64,000 nucleotides of DNA from Aureispira sp. CCB-QB1 (GTDB lineage Bacteria; Bacteroidota; Bacteroidia; Chitinophagales; Saprospiraceae), in assembly GCA_945870185.1 (NCBI GenBank), contig CAMBRK010000012.1:1-64000 (forward strand). The letters are read 5' to 3'. Below the pieces are notes generated by a model that was not told the DNA's origin, did no database searches, and was given only the letters and a program-made list of their open reading frames with translations. Shown here piece by piece: positions 44,801 to 53,683 of this stretch; the first letter of the stretch is position 1; each line of letters starts with the position of its first letter. The position numbers and the translations under genes are program-made.

Positions 44801-47800
44801 GTTTTCGGATTCAAAAGTTGAAAATTTACTTCTTATTTCTCTTCCCAAAATGTCCATTTCTGATATAGCTAGAGGCATATTGCTTCCACTGCTAAAGGCC
44901 TCCATGCCAATTGGGAAAGCACTAAAACTAGAAGGCCATTTTTGTACAATGCTCGCCGTGATATCATTACCGTCAGGGAAGGTAGTTTTTGTTAATATAC
45001 CTAGATCATTATACTCCATTTTGGTAACCAGACCATTCTCATCTGTACTTTCTAGAGGCAAGCCTCTGTAATCATCCGGTTTTACTGAGACCTTATGTCC
45101 CAATTGATTGGTTGATTCTATCTGAAATCTGCCATCAATACTGTATTTTGCGGTTTTTGCCCTTGTTACTTCCTGAGTGCCATTCCAAGCAGACTCAGTG
45201 GTACGCGTAATATTTCCAAATAAATCATGTTCATATGTTTTTATTGTTCTGATTTTTTCATCTTGATTGGGCTCCAATATTTCTTTGGTTAATAATCCTG
45301 TGGTAGGATGATATTCAAATGCTGATTCCCTGATCACAGTCGAGGTACCTGGACAAGATTTGAAAACGGTTGATTTGATTAGTCTGCCAATAAACCACTT
45401 TGCGTAATCATTGTCATATTCGTGAAAGATGCTGTCTATACATCCATCTCCATGATCAAAAACCTGATAAATAACATTTCCAAAACCATCTAGTAACAAT
45501 CGACTCTTATTTTCAACCAATTTTGTTCCATTCAGATCATATGTTCTGGAAGTGGTTTCATATGGATATGGAGTAAATATTGAATCCTGCACGCCTTGGA
45601 TATTAAATGTGGTAATAATACCTCCACTTCCATCTGATCTGGTCCATATCTGAGCATTTTTATATATTTCTTCTGATACCAATACACCATTAGGGGCATA
45701 AGTCTTGGCTGATTTTAAATTTGATCCAATAAATCTGGAATCTTCTTCAAATTCCTTTACCGTTCTAAAATTTTGGATATTATCTGTAATTTCCACTTTT
45801 TTAAATCCTCTGAAGCCCCTGCCTGTCAGATTTAAAACTCCATTTGCATATTTATAACTGATATCTGCAACAGGAGAACTTACAAAATAGTCTTCTGGGT
45901 TACCTTTTATTTGTTTGGTAATATATGATTTATAATTTTTTACAATTAAACCAGAAGAACTAAAATCAATATTTGGATACGATCGGCTTGTTCCTTTAGT
46001 ATAGACAGATTCATCATTCATGCTTGTGTAATCCACAATAATATTGTCAGCACCAAGTTGTCCGCCAAAATAAGTTATAACCAAAGGTCTTCCATCCTGG
46101 TTATTTTTATAGAGTGTATTTTTACCATCCTTTGTATTATAAGTAAAAATATCCGTTCCGTGGCGGTTGAAGCGACCGAAACTTAAATTATAGTTTCTTG
46201 GTGTTATTGATGATTTCATATTGTTATTACACAAATTAATATTCAATCCAAGTTTTAGATTGATATAAAACTCGTTTTCCATTTTTTTAGTAGATGTCAC
46301 CTGAGCACCAGAATAACTAAATTTTGTCAACATATCAGCATTACCGTCTCCATTTATGTCAAGAAAATATGATTGATTATCTCTTACTCTCAACCATGTT
46401 GTATTTTGACCATACCAATCTGTAGGACCGGGTGGATTTTCTATATATCTTTGAGAGACACCAGGAAAACATTGTGAAGTTGAATTAAAAAGGTCATAAT
46501 CTTTCCATGTCGTAATATTTGATTGCCCTGCAGATGTTTTGTCTATTACAGATTCAAATGTAAAATTACCTCTATTTATAAAATAGTACATTTTTTTAAA
46601 CTGTGTTTGCAACCCACCTTCTATATCACTATTGACTTGGTAAATCATATTATCACTATGAAATTGATAAATTATGATATCTATTAATCCGTCTGCATTT
46701 AAATCCGAAAAATTAGGAAAACCTATGTTGCCAACTATTGGATATCTACTGCCTTGACATGATCCAGTGCTATTGTTTCTATAACAAAATGCATTTGAAG
46801 CGTGCTGTGGAGCATTTCCACTTGAAGATATAGCATCCGTTTTAAAGAAACTCGGTGATATTAAATTCTCCCCCGCCAAAAGATAAATAGTACTTGCGTT
46901 AGGACTATATATATTACGATACCATTTATTGTGTCCATTTGATGTTTTGTCGGTTTTTCTATGCAGCAAAATGTCTGTTTTACCATCATTGTCCATGTCA
47001 ACCGGAACTAAAAAGTAATTCTTTAAATCATCACCTGACAATCCAGTCGTTATATTTTTTTTCTGAAATTTAACTAAATTAGATGCATCAGATTGATTTT
47101 CATAAAGAATATGTGCACCAGTAACAATATCAACAATAAAAAAATCTAGCCTGGAGTCTCCATTATATTCTATAAAATAATAAACTTTTTTTAACGTGTC
47201 CTGAATATCACTATTTAATATTTGGGAAGGTGCCAAAGTGAAGATTGCCCCCGAAAGACCTATTTTTTTATTGTTTATATACCATGAGTTAGTACCATTA
47301 TTGTCCGTAATAATTACATCAACAAAGCCATCTGAATTTACATCAATGAAGTTTAATGAGGAAGTAACCAGTGCACTTTGTAAGTTGTGAACAATTTTTG
47401 AAAACTGTCCATCGCCTCTGTTTAGGTAGATTTCATATTGGAGAGTGCTTTGCCTATTGGCAATAATAATGTCAGTCAGACCATCATTATTTAAATCTTC
47501 ACTATAAATTTCCTTTTTATCTCCTTTTATAGAAGATTCTGGTATAGGTGTGTTGCTTGGATTAAAACTAAGCTCTGTTTCTCCGGTATTCCATGAAAAA
47601 GTGATAGGATCAGAACAAGGGCCATTAGTTGTACAATGCAAGACAGATTCAAGCAATGTTTGCTTTTTTTCACCATATTCAAAATAAGAAAAACTGTAAG
47701 TTTCTTTTAATATTGTTTTATGGATGATATCTATTCTATCTAATTTTTTGGTAATACTCGTTTTTATACCATTTAAATAGGCCGTTTGTACATCATTTCT

Positions 47801-48541
47801 TTCAGTATAATTAAATTTTACTTCACTAAGATTTGTCGTTCCAGGTGAAGCATTGTCATTTCTCGTATATCTTATTCGCAATGGTCTGTAGGATGCATTA
47901 TTCTCATCTTTTTCATATTCATACGTCATATAATTTCCCTTGTTGTCTGTTCTATTCTCTTCCATTTTTGCTAACAGATAGTACAAAACTGTTTTTGTTC
48001 CGGGTACAAATATTCTAGTAGCGTCTGTACTGCCAAAGGTCATTTTAAGACCTGTTTTTGTGTAAGCCTCAAAGTATCCAGGACCATTCCCCGAAGATGA
48101 ACGTGAAATGACTTTGATAAATGAGTTGGTTTCCGTACCATATTCTGCAAGATCGTCACCATAATCTCTTCCATTATTCAACAACACCAACCTTTCTCCG
48201 TCAAGATAAAATACATCATTTCTTGTGAATTTTACGCCTTCGGTAACTCCATCCTGGGCTATTGTTTTGCCCCCTCTGGCAATGACTGATAACCCAGACA
48301 ATCCCCAACCAACTCCCATGATTCCATTTGTTCCATTACTATTATAATTTAAAGATAGCTCAGGTTTCATTCCTCCTGTTCCTGGCGGCAATGTAATAGG
48401 AATAGAATATTGTACTGATCCTGCATCACTTACAGAGAAATTTCCTGTTAATTTTACAAAATCATTCGGTCTGATCTGAGAAAATGAATTGTAAATATTT
48501 ACAAAAAGGATGATGAAAAAAAATAGAATTAACTTTTTCAT
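41894..48541 (-). CDS. Large RHS/SpvB-type surface or toxin-like protein
   Basis: 2215 residues with signal peptide (MKKLILFFFIILFVNIYNSFS). An SpvB-like start (KLTGNFSVSDAGSVQYSIPI, MGVGWGLSGLSVIARGG) leads to FG-GAP/VCBS calcium repeats (about 345-780; DLNNDGLTDIII, DVNSDGFVDVII, DMDNDGKTDILL), a TcdB-like middle, many YD-type RHS repeats (about 1030-1800) and the RHS core (about 1809-1845, RIYDPVMARFISPDPYIQ). About 365 residues follow the core: a glycine/alanine-rich region, then a variable end (GTIPKVGVVTSGYWCGG). RHS proteins deliver C-terminal toxins, but no toxin fold or immunity gene is recognisable. It heads the three-gene run to 38963. Confidence 0.85.
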   Translation of the reverse strand: MKKLILFFFIILFVNIYNSFSQIRPNDFVKLTGNFSVSDAGSVQYSIPITLPPGTGGMKPELSLNYNSNGTNGIMGVGWGLSGLSVIARGGKTIAQDGVTEGVKFTRNDVFYLDGERLVLLNNGRDYGDDLAEYGTETNSFIKVISRSSSGNGPGYFEAYTKTGLKMTFGSTDATRIFVPGTKTVLYYLLAKMEENRTDNKGNYMTYEYEKDENNASYRPLRIRYTRNDNASPGTTNLSEVKFNYTERNDVQTAYLNGIKTSITKKLDRIDIIHKTILKETYSFSYFEYGEKKQTLLESVLHCTTNGPCSDPITFSWNTGETELSFNPSNTPIPESSIKGDKKEIYSEDLNNDGLTDIIIANRQSTLQYEIYLNRGDGQFSKIVHNLQSALVTSSLNFIDVNSDGFVDVIITDNNGTNSWYINNKKIGLSGAIFTLAPSQILNSDIQDTLKKVYYFIEYNGDSRLDFFIVDIVTGAHILYENQSDASNLVKFQKKNITTGLSGDDLKNYFLVPVDMDNDGKTDILLHRKTDKTSNGHNKWYRNIYSPNASTIYLLAGENLISPSFFKTDAISSSGNAPQHASNAFCYRNNSTGSCQGSRYPIVGNIGFPNFSDLNADGLIDIIIYQFHSDNMIYQVNSDIEGGLQTQFKKMYYFINRGNFTFESVIDKTSAGQSNITTWKDYDLFNSTSQCFPGVSQRYIENPPGPTDWYGQNTTWLRVRDNQSYFLDINGDGNADMLTKFSYSGAQVTSTKKMENEFYINLKLGLNINLCNNNMKSSITPRNYNLSFGRFNRHGTDIFTYNTKDGKNTLYKNNQDGRPLVITYFGGQLGADNIIVDYTSMNDESVYTKGTSRSYPNIDFSSSGLIVKNYKSYITKQIKGNPEDYFVSSPVADISYKYANGVLNLTGRGFRGFKKVEITDNIQNFRTVKEFEEDSRFIGSNLKSAKTYAPNGVLVSEEIYKNAQIWTRSDGSGGIITTFNIQGVQDSIFTPYPYETTSRTYDLNGTKLVENKSRLLLDGFGNVIYQVFDHGDGCIDSIFHEYDNDYAKWFIGRLIKSTVFKSCPGTSTVIRESAFEYHPTTGLLTKEILEPNQDEKIRTIKTYEHDLFGNITRTTESAWNGTQEVTRAKTAKYSIDGRFQIESTNQLGHKVSVKPDDYRGLPLESTDENGLVTKMEYNDLGILTKTTFPDGNDITASIVQKWPSSFSAFPIGMEAFSSGSNMPLAISEMDILGREIRSKFSTFESENFFSQSQKYFDENNRLETETDPYFESGIAKKITKYEYDIVGRVKKVIQDGNNGTKLNNLYNYTGLTESMTNPLQQTMTTIKDVRQRLFKTIDNASNQLNYKYDTQGQLKQIIVGNNEYIINYEYDLRGRMTAMDDPVLGREEYTYDGFNNLLSKKDGKGNVIKFTYDNLNRVTTISQSEGTVSFTYDQGNKAIGKPSKVAYANYESNLIYDNLGRISQNTISISGKNYVYKYFYNTIGKMDRLEHPSGITLKYHYNSNFYLFKITNNQTNKLLWEQNKADEKNRVTEETFGNGIVTKYTYDIQDNLTSIKSVKGSTIITDLKYEYNAINLKTKKTDAKNNIIETYTYDALNRLINVNATGQINSSLSMTYDKWGNILTKSDLGTYHYNKDVPTLLERIDFINKDCNLPSSKYAYEYTSFNKISKITGDSVRLEITYGADNQRLTQKLFVHNLLRETRTYVASDFEVLVVNNLETKRMSISGTTGTSVIYEITGTQAGKYSYLHRDDQSTVVVITNDLGEIQYTFKYDVWGKRLITQQTENVYGKTYRGYTGHEHIDILELINMNGRIYDPVMARFISPDPYIQDNSNFQNFNRYSYVYNNPVSYIDPSGYFVDKWVKEIWDGATNTISRLTNAVTLIANGNIRDGLKSYGQFLIDVNIKWTGAREIDRQGRQAFGDETWNQIVVASATIVVGIATGGTGAAGTVSLGTAIMSGMAAGAVGGALSAHLAGAGTNDILKAGFKGAVIGGISAGLTHGIGTNVEGFLKGGGNKILGEGLRAIGHGMVQGTMNELQGGKFSQGFFTGMVSSIGSHAGKLYGTNPAGRVFAASIVGGSISSITGGKFATGAVTGAFVEMYNQNAHKETMEKITKWDERDGGMSHMNESDNSWSFREKLDCGVAIAGGFLPPGADSAVAGAYLLGSMVFDASVGNTIYVNDFLQGAIGTIPKVGVVTSGYWCGGKQQLQAQGQLK

Positions 48542-49330
48542 GAATCTTATTTTTATTAACTGATTTTGATATTAGGCAACATTTAATGGGTTCCCGTCAA
48601 ATTAAAAGACAATATTCCAAAAAGGTAAAATAATTATTATAGCTGCGTTCAGCCATTTTTAATTCTTTTTTTTAATAATTATATAAAATATCACGGTTTA
48701 TATCCTGCACTTCTGCAAATTTTTTCTTATATTCACTCTTTATGTATTATTCTGAAAAAGGTAACCCAGTTTTTCAAAATTATTTCGGCAAAAATAAATT
48801 AACTTGTGGCACCAATCAATAGCACTTTTGGTATCTGCTATTCAGTTTATAATAAACCACATCCAAAATGGTAAAAAATCTAAAAATGTCTCTTAAGACC
48901 AAAGTAGTAAAATGATTGAAGCATTTAAATGCTCTGAATTTTTGTTTCTGAGTGTATATAGTAGTAATAATATCTCGACTCAATAGGTGTAAGAGGCTCA
49001 TTGTTGGTGATTTAGTTGGTTATCAAAAAGTCACTTGATATATCATCCGTAACGGGTGCAAAATCCAATGATATAGCAAATATCTTTGCAAATATAATTA
49101 TATTTCTTTATGTTGGTTAAATGATGTGTAATATTTTTAAAATAATCATAATTATATAATATTGTACACGCTAATTGACTTTTTAATGAACTATTATTTG
49201 CTATAATTGTCATGTTTTTATATCTTCCCAAATCCTAACTTTGGCTTATTATATATTTTTGCCCAATCGTCGAAATTTCTGCCCATGATCAGGTAGTAAA
49301 GTCAAAATTAGAAGTTATTATTACTCACCT
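48542..49330. other. AT-rich intergenic region upstream of the RHS gene
   Basis: No gene could be supported; the short minus-strand ORFs at 48816-49001 and 49043-49231 have no family signal, and their codon use looks random. It presumably contains the promoter of the RHS operon on the minus strand. Confidence 0.4.
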
Positions 49331-49355
49331 TTTAATCTCCGATAGTAAGCAACCT

Positions 49356-49454
49356 CGTTGTCCAAAGTCTTGAATTTTAGGATCCCATATCCCACGGTCT
49401 CATGACCGCCAACAGCTATCCATGTTCTTGGCCTTTTAATCTCCGATTGAAAGC
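49356..49454. repeat. Intergenic repeat unit A left of the BREX island
   Basis: A unit of 99 bases begins CGTTGTCC and ends TCTCCGATTGAAAGC. It contains a CGGTCTCATGACCG hairpin. It aligns over its full length with unit B at 49612-49712. A shorter related copy precedes it at 49329-49350 (TTTTAATCTCCGATAG). Confidence 0.8.
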
Positions 49455-49611
49455 AACCCTTTGTGCCCTATAATGCTTCAGCGTAAATTTCTTAGTTCCC
49501 TTAGTGAATTCTTTGTGCTCTCTAACGCTAAAGCGTCACAAGAGTGGTTAATCAAATAAACATAAAACCTTCGTGCCTTTGAGCCTTTATCGCTAAAGCG
49601 CCCAAAAACCC

Positions 49612-49712
49612 CGTTGTCCATAGTCTAAGATTTTAGGACCCATATCCACCGGTCTCCAGACCACCACTAACAGCAATTCATGTTCCTGGCCTTTTAATCT
49701 TCGATTGAAAGC
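49612..49712. repeat. Intergenic repeat unit B just after the regulator gene
   Basis: 101 bases, homologous to unit A, with GGTCTCCAGACC as hairpin and TTTTAATCTTCGATTGAAA (49692-49710) at its right end, 20 bases from the regulator stop codon (49731). Between the units, CGCTAAAGCG palindromes recur (near 49524 and 49591). Confidence 0.8.
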
Positions 49713-49730
49713 TTAAAACTAATCTTTTGT

Positions 49731-50753
49731 TTAATATCTTTTTTGGTTAACTTTATACCTCCCCACCATCCCCTCACATCTCCCCCCAATCTTCTCCCTC
49801 AACCACACAGGCCCCACAACTTCCACATGCTCGCCGAATCCTAAGATAACCGCTTCCATTTCATAATTGGGGATCACTTCTATGGTTATGAGCATGCTTT
49901 CATCTGATTCTTCCAGTATTTGTTGACTGATATGAATAGGTTTAGTCTTAATGTAATTTTTTTGTCTGCCATAAACTCGGAGAGATATAGTTTCTTTTAC
50001 TTTGGTAGGGTCTTTGGAAACGCCAATAATATCTTTCAGGTAATCAGTAATTTTAAAAGTATCTGATACCTGGTATGGCTGCAATGATTTTGTAACTTCC
50101 TTGATACGATCGAGTGCAAGATTTGTAATCTGTTCAAGTTTATGGTCCCAGCCTATTAAAAACCATCTATTGTTATATTCTTTCAATATATACGGACTGA
50201 TGATGACAATGTAGCCTTCCTGCTCAAAAGGTTGATAGTTAACTTGTAATGCAACTTTAGATTTTATAGAGTCATAAATTGACGATACCCATTGTTGGCC
50301 AGCTTCATTTAGGCTATGCTCAAATACCATAACAGGCTCAGTAGACGATGTGTTTGTGATATTATATGTTTCTTCCAATCGCGATATAACACTATCCATA
50401 CCCTTGAACTGTTCTTTGCCACTGATCTGTTTAAGGGTTCCTAATACATCCTTTAGTACTTCTAGATCACTCTTCCCTAAGGTAATATTAAAGATGGAGA
50501 ATTTATCGTGCTCATAATGATATCCTAGCTCATTGGTTCTATGTATGGGCGCATTAAATCCTTCTACATCATCTTTCATAAACTTCAGATCATCGTAAAT
50601 GGTGCGCTCACTTACAGATCTCTTTTCACCTGTTGATGCCAATTCTTTGTTGACTGCGTGAATCAAATCAGCAAGGTGATACACCTTTTCTTTACTTCTT
50701 AAACATTTATCTAGTACCCGAAATCTCAATATGGCATTTAGGTTAGAAGGCAT
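49731..50753 (-). CDS. brxR: WYL-domain transcriptional regulator of the BREX locus (BrxR-like)
   Basis: 340 residues from the Met at 50753 (MPSNLNAILRFRVLDKCLRS). A winged HTH (about 10-80, with SERTIYDDLKFMKDD) is followed by a WYL domain (about 155-235, VNYQPFEQEGYIVIISPYIL then YNNRWFLIGWD) and a C-terminal WCX-like domain (about 245-340). BrxR proteins of this type repress BREX operons and sense a ligand through WYL. The gene is divergent from the nuclease/BREX genes, as usual. A -33/-7 promoter is visible at 50771-50802. A palindrome lies 20 bases after its stop. Confidence 0.85.
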   Translation of the reverse strand: MPSNLNAILRFRVLDKCLRSKEKVYHLADLIHAVNKELASTGEKRSVSERTIYDDLKFMKDDVEGFNAPIHRTNELGYHYEHDKFSIFNITLGKSDLEVLKDVLGTLKQISGKEQFKGMDSVISRLEETYNITNTSSTEPVMVFEHSLNEAGQQWVSSIYDSIKSKVALQVNYQPFEQEGYIVIISPYILKEYNNRWFLIGWDHKLEQITNLALDRIKEVTKSLQPYQVSDTFKITDYLKDIIGVSKDPTKVKETISLRVYGRQKNYIKTKPIHISQQILEESDESMLITIEVIPNYEMEAVILGFGEHVEVVGPVWLREKIGGRCEGMVGRYKVNQKRY

Positions 50754-50770
50754 CTCATTATTTTTTTTTG

Positions 50771-50802
50771 CAAAAGTATAAATATTTCTTATCACCTGCA
50801 AA
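50771..50802 (-). promoter_or_regulatory. Promoter of the WYL regulator, -33 TTTG and -7 TACTTTTG
   Basis: Read on the minus strand, TTTG (50802-50799) is followed after 20 bases by TACTTTTG (50778-50771), the Bacteroidota consensus TTTG-N19/20-TAnnTTTG. The start codon follows 17 bases later. A plus-strand TATCTTTG at 50822-50829 lies 24 bases before the nuclease start and could be the divergent -7 box. Confidence 0.7.
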
Positions 50803-50853
50803 TAGGGCGCAGTCTTGCACATATCTTTGTTGCATAATCAATATCAATCCACC

Positions 50854-52320
50854 ATGACCATTACAAAAACAGACTTTATGGCTTTCAGAAACTGTGCTTC
50901 CGATTTCTGGATGAAAAAACATAAACCAGAACTTTTTGAAAATATAATACCATCAGATTTCGAGCAGCAGCTCATTGAGCAAGGTTACGAAGTGGAGATG
51001 TTAGCGCAGAAACTTTTTCCCGAAGGTGTAGATGCTAAAAATATGAAACAGCAAGAACCAGCTTTTTTTCTGGGCACAGCAGACACGATACTGTTTCAAC
51101 CAACTTTCGCAGCTGCCAATCTCCAGACTAGAGTAGATATCCTAAAAGTAGCCGAAGATGGCCTACACATCTACGAAGTAAAAGGATCCACGAATAAAGA
51201 CAAACCAAAAAATGATAACCTTTGGGATGCAGGATTCCAAAAGGAAGTAATAGAAAGAGTAGGACACAAAGTTTCCAAAGTATTTCTTGTAGAACTAAAT
51301 AAGGAATTCATTAAAGATGGTCCCATCCATCCGAATGATATTTTCACCATTACAGATGTAAGTCAGGAAATCATAGATAACAACATAGAAGTAAAGATGG
51401 AGATTGACAATGCTCAAAAAAGACTATCAGACCTGACACAGCCGGCTTCTTGTGATTGTTACTACAAGATTAGAAAAAATCATTGCAACAGTTTCTCCCA
51501 TTTCTATACCCTGCCTCATTATACTGTGCATGATATCACCCGAATAACCAAAACCAAAATTGCTAAGTTTCAGGCAGCTGGCGTAGAGTCTATAGATGAT
51601 ATCACCCAATATGACTTACTAACAGACATCCAACTCAATCAAGTGGCTACCCATCAGAAAGACGAAGTTATCATTCGGCACCAACAAATAAAGGAAGTGA
51701 TAGCACAATTAGAATACCCTCTATACTTTTTAGACTACGAGACATATCCGGCTGCTATTCCAGTATTTAATGGTTGTTTTCCATATCAACAAGTAACCTT
51801 TCAGTACTCGCTTCACATCCAGAATGAGCCAGGTGGACCACTAGAGCACCGTGAATACTTACATACCGAAGCCACTTTACCATTAAGAAGTATTGCTGCA
51901 TCGCTCAGAAAGGATATCGGTGACAGTGGCTCTGTGATTGTATGGAACCAATCTTTTGAAGGGGGCAGAAACAATGAACTTGCTACTGCTCTGCCTGAAA
52001 TGGAAGATTTTCTCCTTGGTTTAAATGGTCGGTTCTTTGACTTAATGAAAATATTTTCAAATCAGTTGTATGTCCACAAAGCATTCAAAGGTAAGACCTC
52101 CATCAAGAAAGTACCACCCGTTTTGTGCCCTGAATTATCCTATGAAGGATTAGGTATCAGAGACGGTGGTGCAGCTTGCAATGGATGGAAAATGATGATT
52201 TTTGACGATATCTCACCTGATCAAAAGCAATTGGTCGCCCAAGATCTTTTGGCCTATTGTAAATTAGATACTTATGCTATGGTCAGGATCCTTTCTGTAA
52301 TTCAAGAAAAAATTTCATAA
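50854..52320 (+). CDS. DUF2779 protein: Cas4/RecB-like nuclease plus DEDD exonuclease fold
   Basis: 488 residues from the Met at 50854 (MTITKTDFMAFRNCASDFWM). The N-terminal domain has a PD-(D/E)XK core, D95 (TRVDILK) and E108/K110 (YEVKGST), with four cysteines placed as in Cas4 Fe-S nucleases: C14, C200, C202, C211 (CDCYYKIRKNHC). The C-terminal DUF2779 domain starts with FLDYETY (D294, E296) and ends with LAYCKLDTYAM (D472), the DEDD 3'-5' exonuclease pattern. The gene lies between the divergent brxR and brxA with a 106-base gap that holds a new promoter. DUF2779 proteins have no firm function; a DNA-processing role is inferred. Whether it belongs to BREX is open. Confidence 0.8.
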   Translation: MTITKTDFMAFRNCASDFWMKKHKPELFENIIPSDFEQQLIEQGYEVEMLAQKLFPEGVDAKNMKQQEPAFFLGTADTILFQPTFAAANLQTRVDILKVAEDGLHIYEVKGSTNKDKPKNDNLWDAGFQKEVIERVGHKVSKVFLVELNKEFIKDGPIHPNDIFTITDVSQEIIDNNIEVKMEIDNAQKRLSDLTQPASCDCYYKIRKNHCNSFSHFYTLPHYTVHDITRITKTKIAKFQAAGVESIDDITQYDLLTDIQLNQVATHQKDEVIIRHQQIKEVIAQLEYPLYFLDYETYPAAIPVFNGCFPYQQVTFQYSLHIQNEPGGPLEHREYLHTEATLPLRSIAASLRKDIGDSGSVIVWNQSFEGGRNNELATALPEMEDFLLGLNGRFFDLMKIFSNQLYVHKAFKGKTSIKKVPPVLCPELSYEGLGIRDGGAACNGWKMMIFDDISPDQKQLVAQDLLAYCKLDTYAMVRILSVIQEKIS

Positions 52321-52373
52321 TCTTAGAAATGTAACTTAGGGCAGTTGTATTTCACCACTAATTGCATCACAAC

Positions 52374-52406
52374 TTTGTTACTATAGCCAAGATTTTACTA
52401 ACTTTG
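52374..52406 (+). promoter_or_regulatory. Promoter of the brxA operon, TTTG-N21-TAACTTTG
   Basis: TTTG at 52374-52377 and TAACTTTG at 52399-52406 with 21 bases between match the Bacteroidota promoter pattern. brxA starts 20 bases later at 52427, so brxA can be transcribed independently of the DUF2779 gene. Confidence 0.65.
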
Positions 52407-52426
52407 CTTTTTTATCAGTATTACCG

Positions 52427-53023
52427 ATGCATACCTCTACTCTGACATATTCCTTCTCTATAACCAAGGGAGCGCTCTTCTTTCAGGAAGCTTGTCTTGT
52501 ATTTCAGCACTATGATGCCAGCACCATATTTGACACAAAGTCAAAAATGTCATTTGACTTTTTACCGCAAAACTCCGAAACTTCAAGGAGATCCATTGGA
52601 CAAGAAATTGTGAAACGGGTGAGGAGTACAGAATGGCCAGATTTGTGGACACTTTTCAATGACCTTCAAGAAAAAGACCAGCGTCTGATCTTATTTTATG
52701 CTATCTGTTGTCATTACGCATTTGTGCAGGATTTTATGATAGAAGTCTATCACAAAAAATGGCTCAATATGGATGTTGATATTTCCAAAGAAGATATTGC
52801 TTATTTTATGGAATTGAAGTCCGCTCCACGACCTGAGATTAGCGATATGCAAGATTATACCAAACAGAAAATTGTACAAGTGATATTCCGTGCTTTGCAA
52901 GAAGCCAATTTAGTGTCAGATGGCAAATTGATAGACCCTATATTTTCACATCAGTTGATTCACCTTTTCAGACAAAATGGCCAAGTGTGGTTTTTAGAGA
53001 TAATCCATCAAAACAATCTATGA
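52427..53023 (+). CDS. brxA: BREX protein BrxA (DUF1819)
   Basis: 198 residues. The DUF1819 pattern is visible: LTYSFSITKGALFFQEACLV near the start, LPQNSETSRRSIGQEIVKRV and LWTLFNDLQEKDQRLILFYA with a helical body. BrxA is a small DNA-binding member of the BREX core. Its stop overlaps the start of brxB (ATGA, 53020-53023), meaning translational coupling. Start at 52427 is the first ATG after the promoter at 52374. The order brxA-brxB-brxC-pglX fits type 1 BREX. Confidence 0.85.
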   Translation: MHTSTLTYSFSITKGALFFQEACLVFQHYDASTIFDTKSKMSFDFLPQNSETSRRSIGQEIVKRVRSTEWPDLWTLFNDLQEKDQRLILFYAICCHYAFVQDFMIEVYHKKWLNMDVDISKEDIAYFMELKSAPRPEISDMQDYTKQKIVQVIFRALQEANLVSDGKLIDPIFSHQLIHLFRQNGQVWFLEIIHQNNL

Positions 53024-53622
53024 TACAATTTGACAAAATATTAGATGTTCTCGCTCGTAAAGACTTTCAAGACCCGTCCACAGGCAATCTTTTTTTTCCA
53101 GTGTACATTTACACGTATGACCCTAAAGACGAAGCTTTGTGTAAAGAACAGATACCTGATATGATTAGCCATCTCTCACGTCCATCCAATCATTTAAATA
53201 CCCTCCATCTTGATATTTGGAATGAAATCACCACTTTTTTTACGGAGAAAACATTTGGTAAATATACTTTCCTGGAGTTAATCACCAATAAAGAAAAATC
53301 TGGGGAAGACGTCACGCAATGGGTGAGACAGCATTTATTCAATAGTCAAAACGGCTTTTTCGTTTGGTTAAAAAATAAAGTAGATGCGTATTACAAGGAA
53401 GGAGACCTAAAATACAAACCATACATCATAGTCAATGGATTTACGGAGGCGTTTCCTTATATGCGTCCGGGCGAATTCCTAAAAAATACGGAGTATCTCC
53501 CTTCAGATTTCAAAATCATCCTGTTTTACCCCGGTAAAGTAGAAGGTGAAAATTTCAAACTCTTCGGAACATTAGAGAGTGAATCCATTTACAGAGCCAA
53601 CATCTTGAACAATATGTTTTAA
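53020..53622 (+). CDS. brxB: BREX protein BrxB (DUF1788)
   Basis: 200 residues from the ATG at 53020; the frame extends to 52987, but the ATGA overlap with brxA and the typical MIQFDKILDVL start support this one. The segments FFPVYIYTYDPKDEALCKEQ, WLKNKVDAYYKEG and KPYIIVNGFTEAFPYMRPG are typical of DUF1788. BrxB is a BREX core protein of unclear activity that interacts with PglZ and other components. brxC follows after 61 bases. Confidence 0.85.
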   Translation: MIQFDKILDVLARKDFQDPSTGNLFFPVYIYTYDPKDEALCKEQIPDMISHLSRPSNHLNTLHLDIWNEITTFFTEKTFGKYTFLELITNKEKSGEDVTQWVRQHLFNSQNGFFVWLKNKVDAYYKEGDLKYKPYIIVNGFTEAFPYMRPGEFLKNTEYLPSDFKIILFYPGKVEGENFKLFGTLESESIYRANILNNMF

Positions 53623-53683
53623 AACCATTTTTTATTGTAACCACTTTAACCCAAAATTATAAAAATCCATACATCCTAAATTT

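Noticed and set aside
48816-49231. Two short minus ORFs in the gap left of the repeats
   Set aside because: No recognisable motif, no ribosome-binding site, AT-rich random codons; they look like chance frames.
49329-49712. Direct repeats as a possible CRISPR array
   Set aside because: Only two long units with a 157-base gap, internal hairpins and no regular repeat/spacer pattern.
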